In this document: piece by piece, positions 62,040 to 64,000 of the stretch
Layout of the letters: each line of letters starts with the position of its first letter
Numbering within the stretch: position 1 is the stretch's first letter
Source of the DNA: Blastococcus sp. MG754426
GTDB lineage: Bacteria; Actinomycetota; Actinomycetes; Mycobacteriales; Geodermatophilaceae
NCBI RefSeq assembly: GCF_021699055.1
Contig: NZ_SSXC01000006.1
Span: forward strand, 1-64,000
Reading direction: 5' to 3'
Length of the DNA stretch: 64,000 nucleotides
The notes under the pieces: generated by a model
Seen by the model: only the letters and a program-made list of their open reading frames with translations
The model's database searches: none
Told to the model about the DNA's origin: nothing
Program-made: the position numbers and the translations under genes

Positions 62040-63664
62040 GCGGCACCGTCGTCGGCAGGAGAGTCAGGCCGCCCCCGCGGAGCGGGGAGGTCGGATTGGG
62101 GAGACCCGCCGCGTCCGGCGCCGTTGGCCCGCTCCGCGGGCCAGCCAACAGCCGCTGCGCCGTCGGCGAGGGACGACCACAGCGGATCAGGAGTCAGGGG
62201 GTCTTGGCCGTCCCCGTCCGGACGCGGCGACGCGTCGTCCTGTCGTGAGAGCGCGGTTGCGCGAGCGTGCCCGTTTCCCGCCACGGAAGCCCGGCCCCGA
62301 ACTGACTGCCTGTAGTAGGGCGCGGTGTGTCCGATGCCAGCTCCGGAGAGGACGTCGGCCGCCGAGGCGGCCACCCCAGCGGCCAGACGGCCGGCCGTGG
62401 AGGTGCCCGTTGTCAGCGCACGCAGCGCGCCGGCGAAGCGACCACTGGTCGCGGCGTCGGCGGTCGACTCCCCCTGCGCGCGGTCTCCAACCAGCTCTGC
62501 CGCGGCTCCGGAGGCCGCAACCCCACCGGAGGCGGCGACAGCGGCGGCCCCCGCAGCACGACCACCTCCCCCGCCGAGATTGCCCAGTGCGCCCATGACT
62601 CCGCCAGAGGCGGCCAGGGACGAACGCAGAGCCGCGCCGCTGGAGGTACCGGGGTCGACAAAGGCCAGCAGCCGGAACAGCGCCAGCGGGCAGATCGCGC
62701 CGAGCAGAATCAGCAGGCAGCCGACCACCGCCATGCCGACCGCTGCCTCTGTGCTCGTTTCCTCGGCTCCGGTGACGATGCCCTCGGTGATGGTGACGCC
62801 GACACCAAGGATGAGGACGGCGACCGGGGCGACCAGCAGTGCGGCGAGGAACCAGCGCAGGCTGCGCCAGAACCAGGCGCTCGAGGACTGTGCCAACAGG
62901 CCGCCGGCCGAGATGGCCGAGGTCGCCGCCAGCACGATCAACGCCGCCTCGCGGACCAGCATCAGCAGCAGGTAGCCGACGCTGGCCGGCACCAGGAGGA
63001 AAATGGAGCTGACTCCGAGAACGGTGGCAACCGTGCCGTTGACCACGTCGCGGCCCACGCTGATCGACGGGTCAAAGGCGGCCAGAGTGTCGATGTCGAG
63101 CAGGCTGCGCAGCAAGGCGGTGATCAGCCCGGAGACGCCGGTGACCAGCAGCGCCGCGATGCCGACGTAGCTGACCCAGACCAGCCCGAACTGCAGCAGG
63201 CCGATGAGCAGCCGGCCGAGGCTCTGCCCGTCCCGGCGTGCCGCCGCGACACCGAGTTGCACCATGGCCATCAGCGCAGCCACGGCCGCGCCGATGCCGA
63301 AGGTCACTGGATAGACCCCGGCCAGCGGGCCCCCTGCGGACAGGTCAGGGGTGGCGAGCGCGTCGATCACCGAGAAGGCCAGGCCCAGTAGCCACAGCCC
63401 GGCCTCCCACAGCGACAACATGGCGCTGATCCACACGTCGGCGACCACGGCTCCGGCCGCTTCACCGATCACGCAGAACGGGTTGGTCGGCAGACACGAC
63501 AACGCGTCCTCGGCCGATGACGGATCGGCCGGGAAGGCGACCACCACCGCCGTGTCGGCCAATGCGGGAGCGGCGACTGCCAGCCATCCCGCCGCCGCCA
63601 GCAGAACGACGACCAAAGCTCTGGGCCCGACCCGACTACGCCGTCGTGGCTGTGGGCTAGGCAT
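62036..63664 (-). CDS. TrbL/VirB6-like channel protein
   Basis: A 542-residue protein. A signal-like N-terminal helix ends in APALA (about 37). About seven membrane helices lie between 60 and 370. The C-terminal 170 residues are Gly/Ala-rich and disordered, probably cytoplasmic or in the channel. The layout is that of TrbL/VirB6 pore proteins. ATGA overlap with the SCO6880 gene. Confidence 0.8.
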   Translation of the reverse strand: MPSPQPRRRSRVGPRALVVVLLAAAGWLAVAAPALADTAVVVAFPADPSSAEDALSCLPTNPFCVIGEAAGAVVADVWISAMLSLWEAGLWLLGLAFSVIDALATPDLSAGGPLAGVYPVTFGIGAAVAALMAMVQLGVAAARRDGQSLGRLLIGLLQFGLVWVSYVGIAALLVTGVSGLITALLRSLLDIDTLAAFDPSISVGRDVVNGTVATVLGVSSIFLLVPASVGYLLLMLVREAALIVLAATSAISAGGLLAQSSSAWFWRSLRWFLAALLVAPVAVLILGVGVTITEGIVTGAEETSTEAAVGMAVVGCLLILLGAICPLALFRLLAFVDPGTSSGAALRSSLAASGGVMGALGNLGGGGGRAAGAAAVAASGGVAASGAAAELVGDRAQGESTADAATSGRFAGALRALTTGTSTAGRLAAGVAASAADVLSGAGIGHTAPYYRQSVRGRASVAGNGHARATALSRQDDASPRPDGDGQDPLTPDPLWSSLADGAAAVGWPAERANGAGRGGSPQSDLPAPRGRPDSPADDGAA

Positions 63665-64000
63665 GGCGCAGATCCCGCCAGCCAGCCGCGATCGCGGTGT
63701 CGGTACCCGGCCAGACGGACGGCGCCGGCGCGGGCTCCGGCCCGGCACCGATCATCCACCGGTCCCCCACCCATGCCATGCGCTGGCAGTCGGCGATCGC
63801 GATCCGCGACGTCTGCTCGACGGTGACGGTGAACTCGAGGTTTACGCACACCACCGCGAACTGCGGACCCACCGTTCCCTTGATCAGCCCCATCGCCGGT
63901 CGGACAACGATGGCCAACTGCGGGGACCCGGCACCGGACAGCCCCGCCGCCGACAGAAGGCTCGCCATGCCAGCCACCCCGGACCACGACTCCGGGGTCG
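63657..64000 (-). CDS. conjugative-element protein, C-terminal part
   Basis: A frame open to the right window edge; a GTG at 63977 is inside it. The visible 114 residues read LLSAAGLSGAGSPQLAIVV and LEFTVTVEQTSRIAIADCQRMAWVGDRWMIGAG, a compact domain with no membrane helix in this part, followed by a stop that overlaps the VirB6-like start. It is likely a soluble or extracellular channel component whose membrane anchor is outside the window. Confidence 0.6.
   Translation of the reverse strand, partial: TPESWSGVAGMASLLSAAGLSGAGSPQLAIVVRPAMGLIKGTVGPQFAVVCVNLEFTVTVEQTSRIAIADCQRMAWVGDRWMIGAGPEPAPAPSVWPGTDTAIAAGWRDLRHA

Overview
The window is very GC-rich DNA from an actinobacterium. Gene order (Rne/Rng – TIGR03936 – TIGR03960; clpX–clpP2–clpP1–tig), frequent GTG starts, a Nur-type nickel operator and SCO6880-family conjugation genes point to a Frankia/Geodermatophilus-type lineage (Blastococcus, Geodermatophilus or Modestobacter). 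That placement is inference from gene content, since no search could be run.

Region 1 (about 1–30,240) is chromosomal core. On the minus strand are the start of an Rne/Rng-type ribonuclease gene, the two TIGR03936/TIGR03960 proteins, ndk, a DUF4233 membrane protein, folC and a YccF protein. valS is on the plus strand. They are followed by an MpaB-like oxygenase, a DUF1697 protein, a DUF559-type protein, clpX, clpP2, clpP1, tig, tRNA-Pro(TGG), an amidase, a lipoprotein alpha/beta-hydrolase, a five-gene nickel/peptide ABC importer preceded by a perfect Nur box, two CNNM/CBS membrane proteins, a GAF-ANTAR regulator and tRNA-Gly(TCC). Long hairpins sit between several convergent genes.

Region 2 (about 30,241–45,400) begins directly after tRNA-Gly and looks like accessory DNA: solitary genes, short fragments and defence-type genes. 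It holds a PIN protein, a DUF4062 protein, several unknown proteins, an EVE + PD-(D/E)XK nuclease, a possible RusA-like protein, and a three-gene restriction-modification-like operon. In that operon a GIY-YIG + helicase + methylase-motif gene lies between two genes that look like the two halves of one adenine methyltransferase. An IS3-type transposase tail follows. A family of imperfect palindromes with GTCYC/GGGAC ends occurs at the 3' ends of several genes here and was not noticed elsewhere.

Region 3 (about 45,400–64,000) is a conjugative element. It has a relaxase + helicase + TOPRIM primase fusion, a DUF433/PIN-like toxin-antitoxin pair and a DUF5710-HNH protein on the plus strand. Facing them is a tightly overlapping minus-strand type IV secretion operon (unknown protein cut by the window end, VirB6/TrbL-like, SCO6880-like, VirB4-like, M23 peptidase, VirD4-like, then four small or unknown proteins). 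No integrase or right-hand attachment site is in the window. The simplest reading is an integrative conjugative element or nested islands inserted at tRNA-Gly(TCC), extending past base 64,000.

Many genes in all regions start with a TANNNT box 6–7 bases before ATG/GTG, the usual layout of leaderless actinobacterial transcripts.
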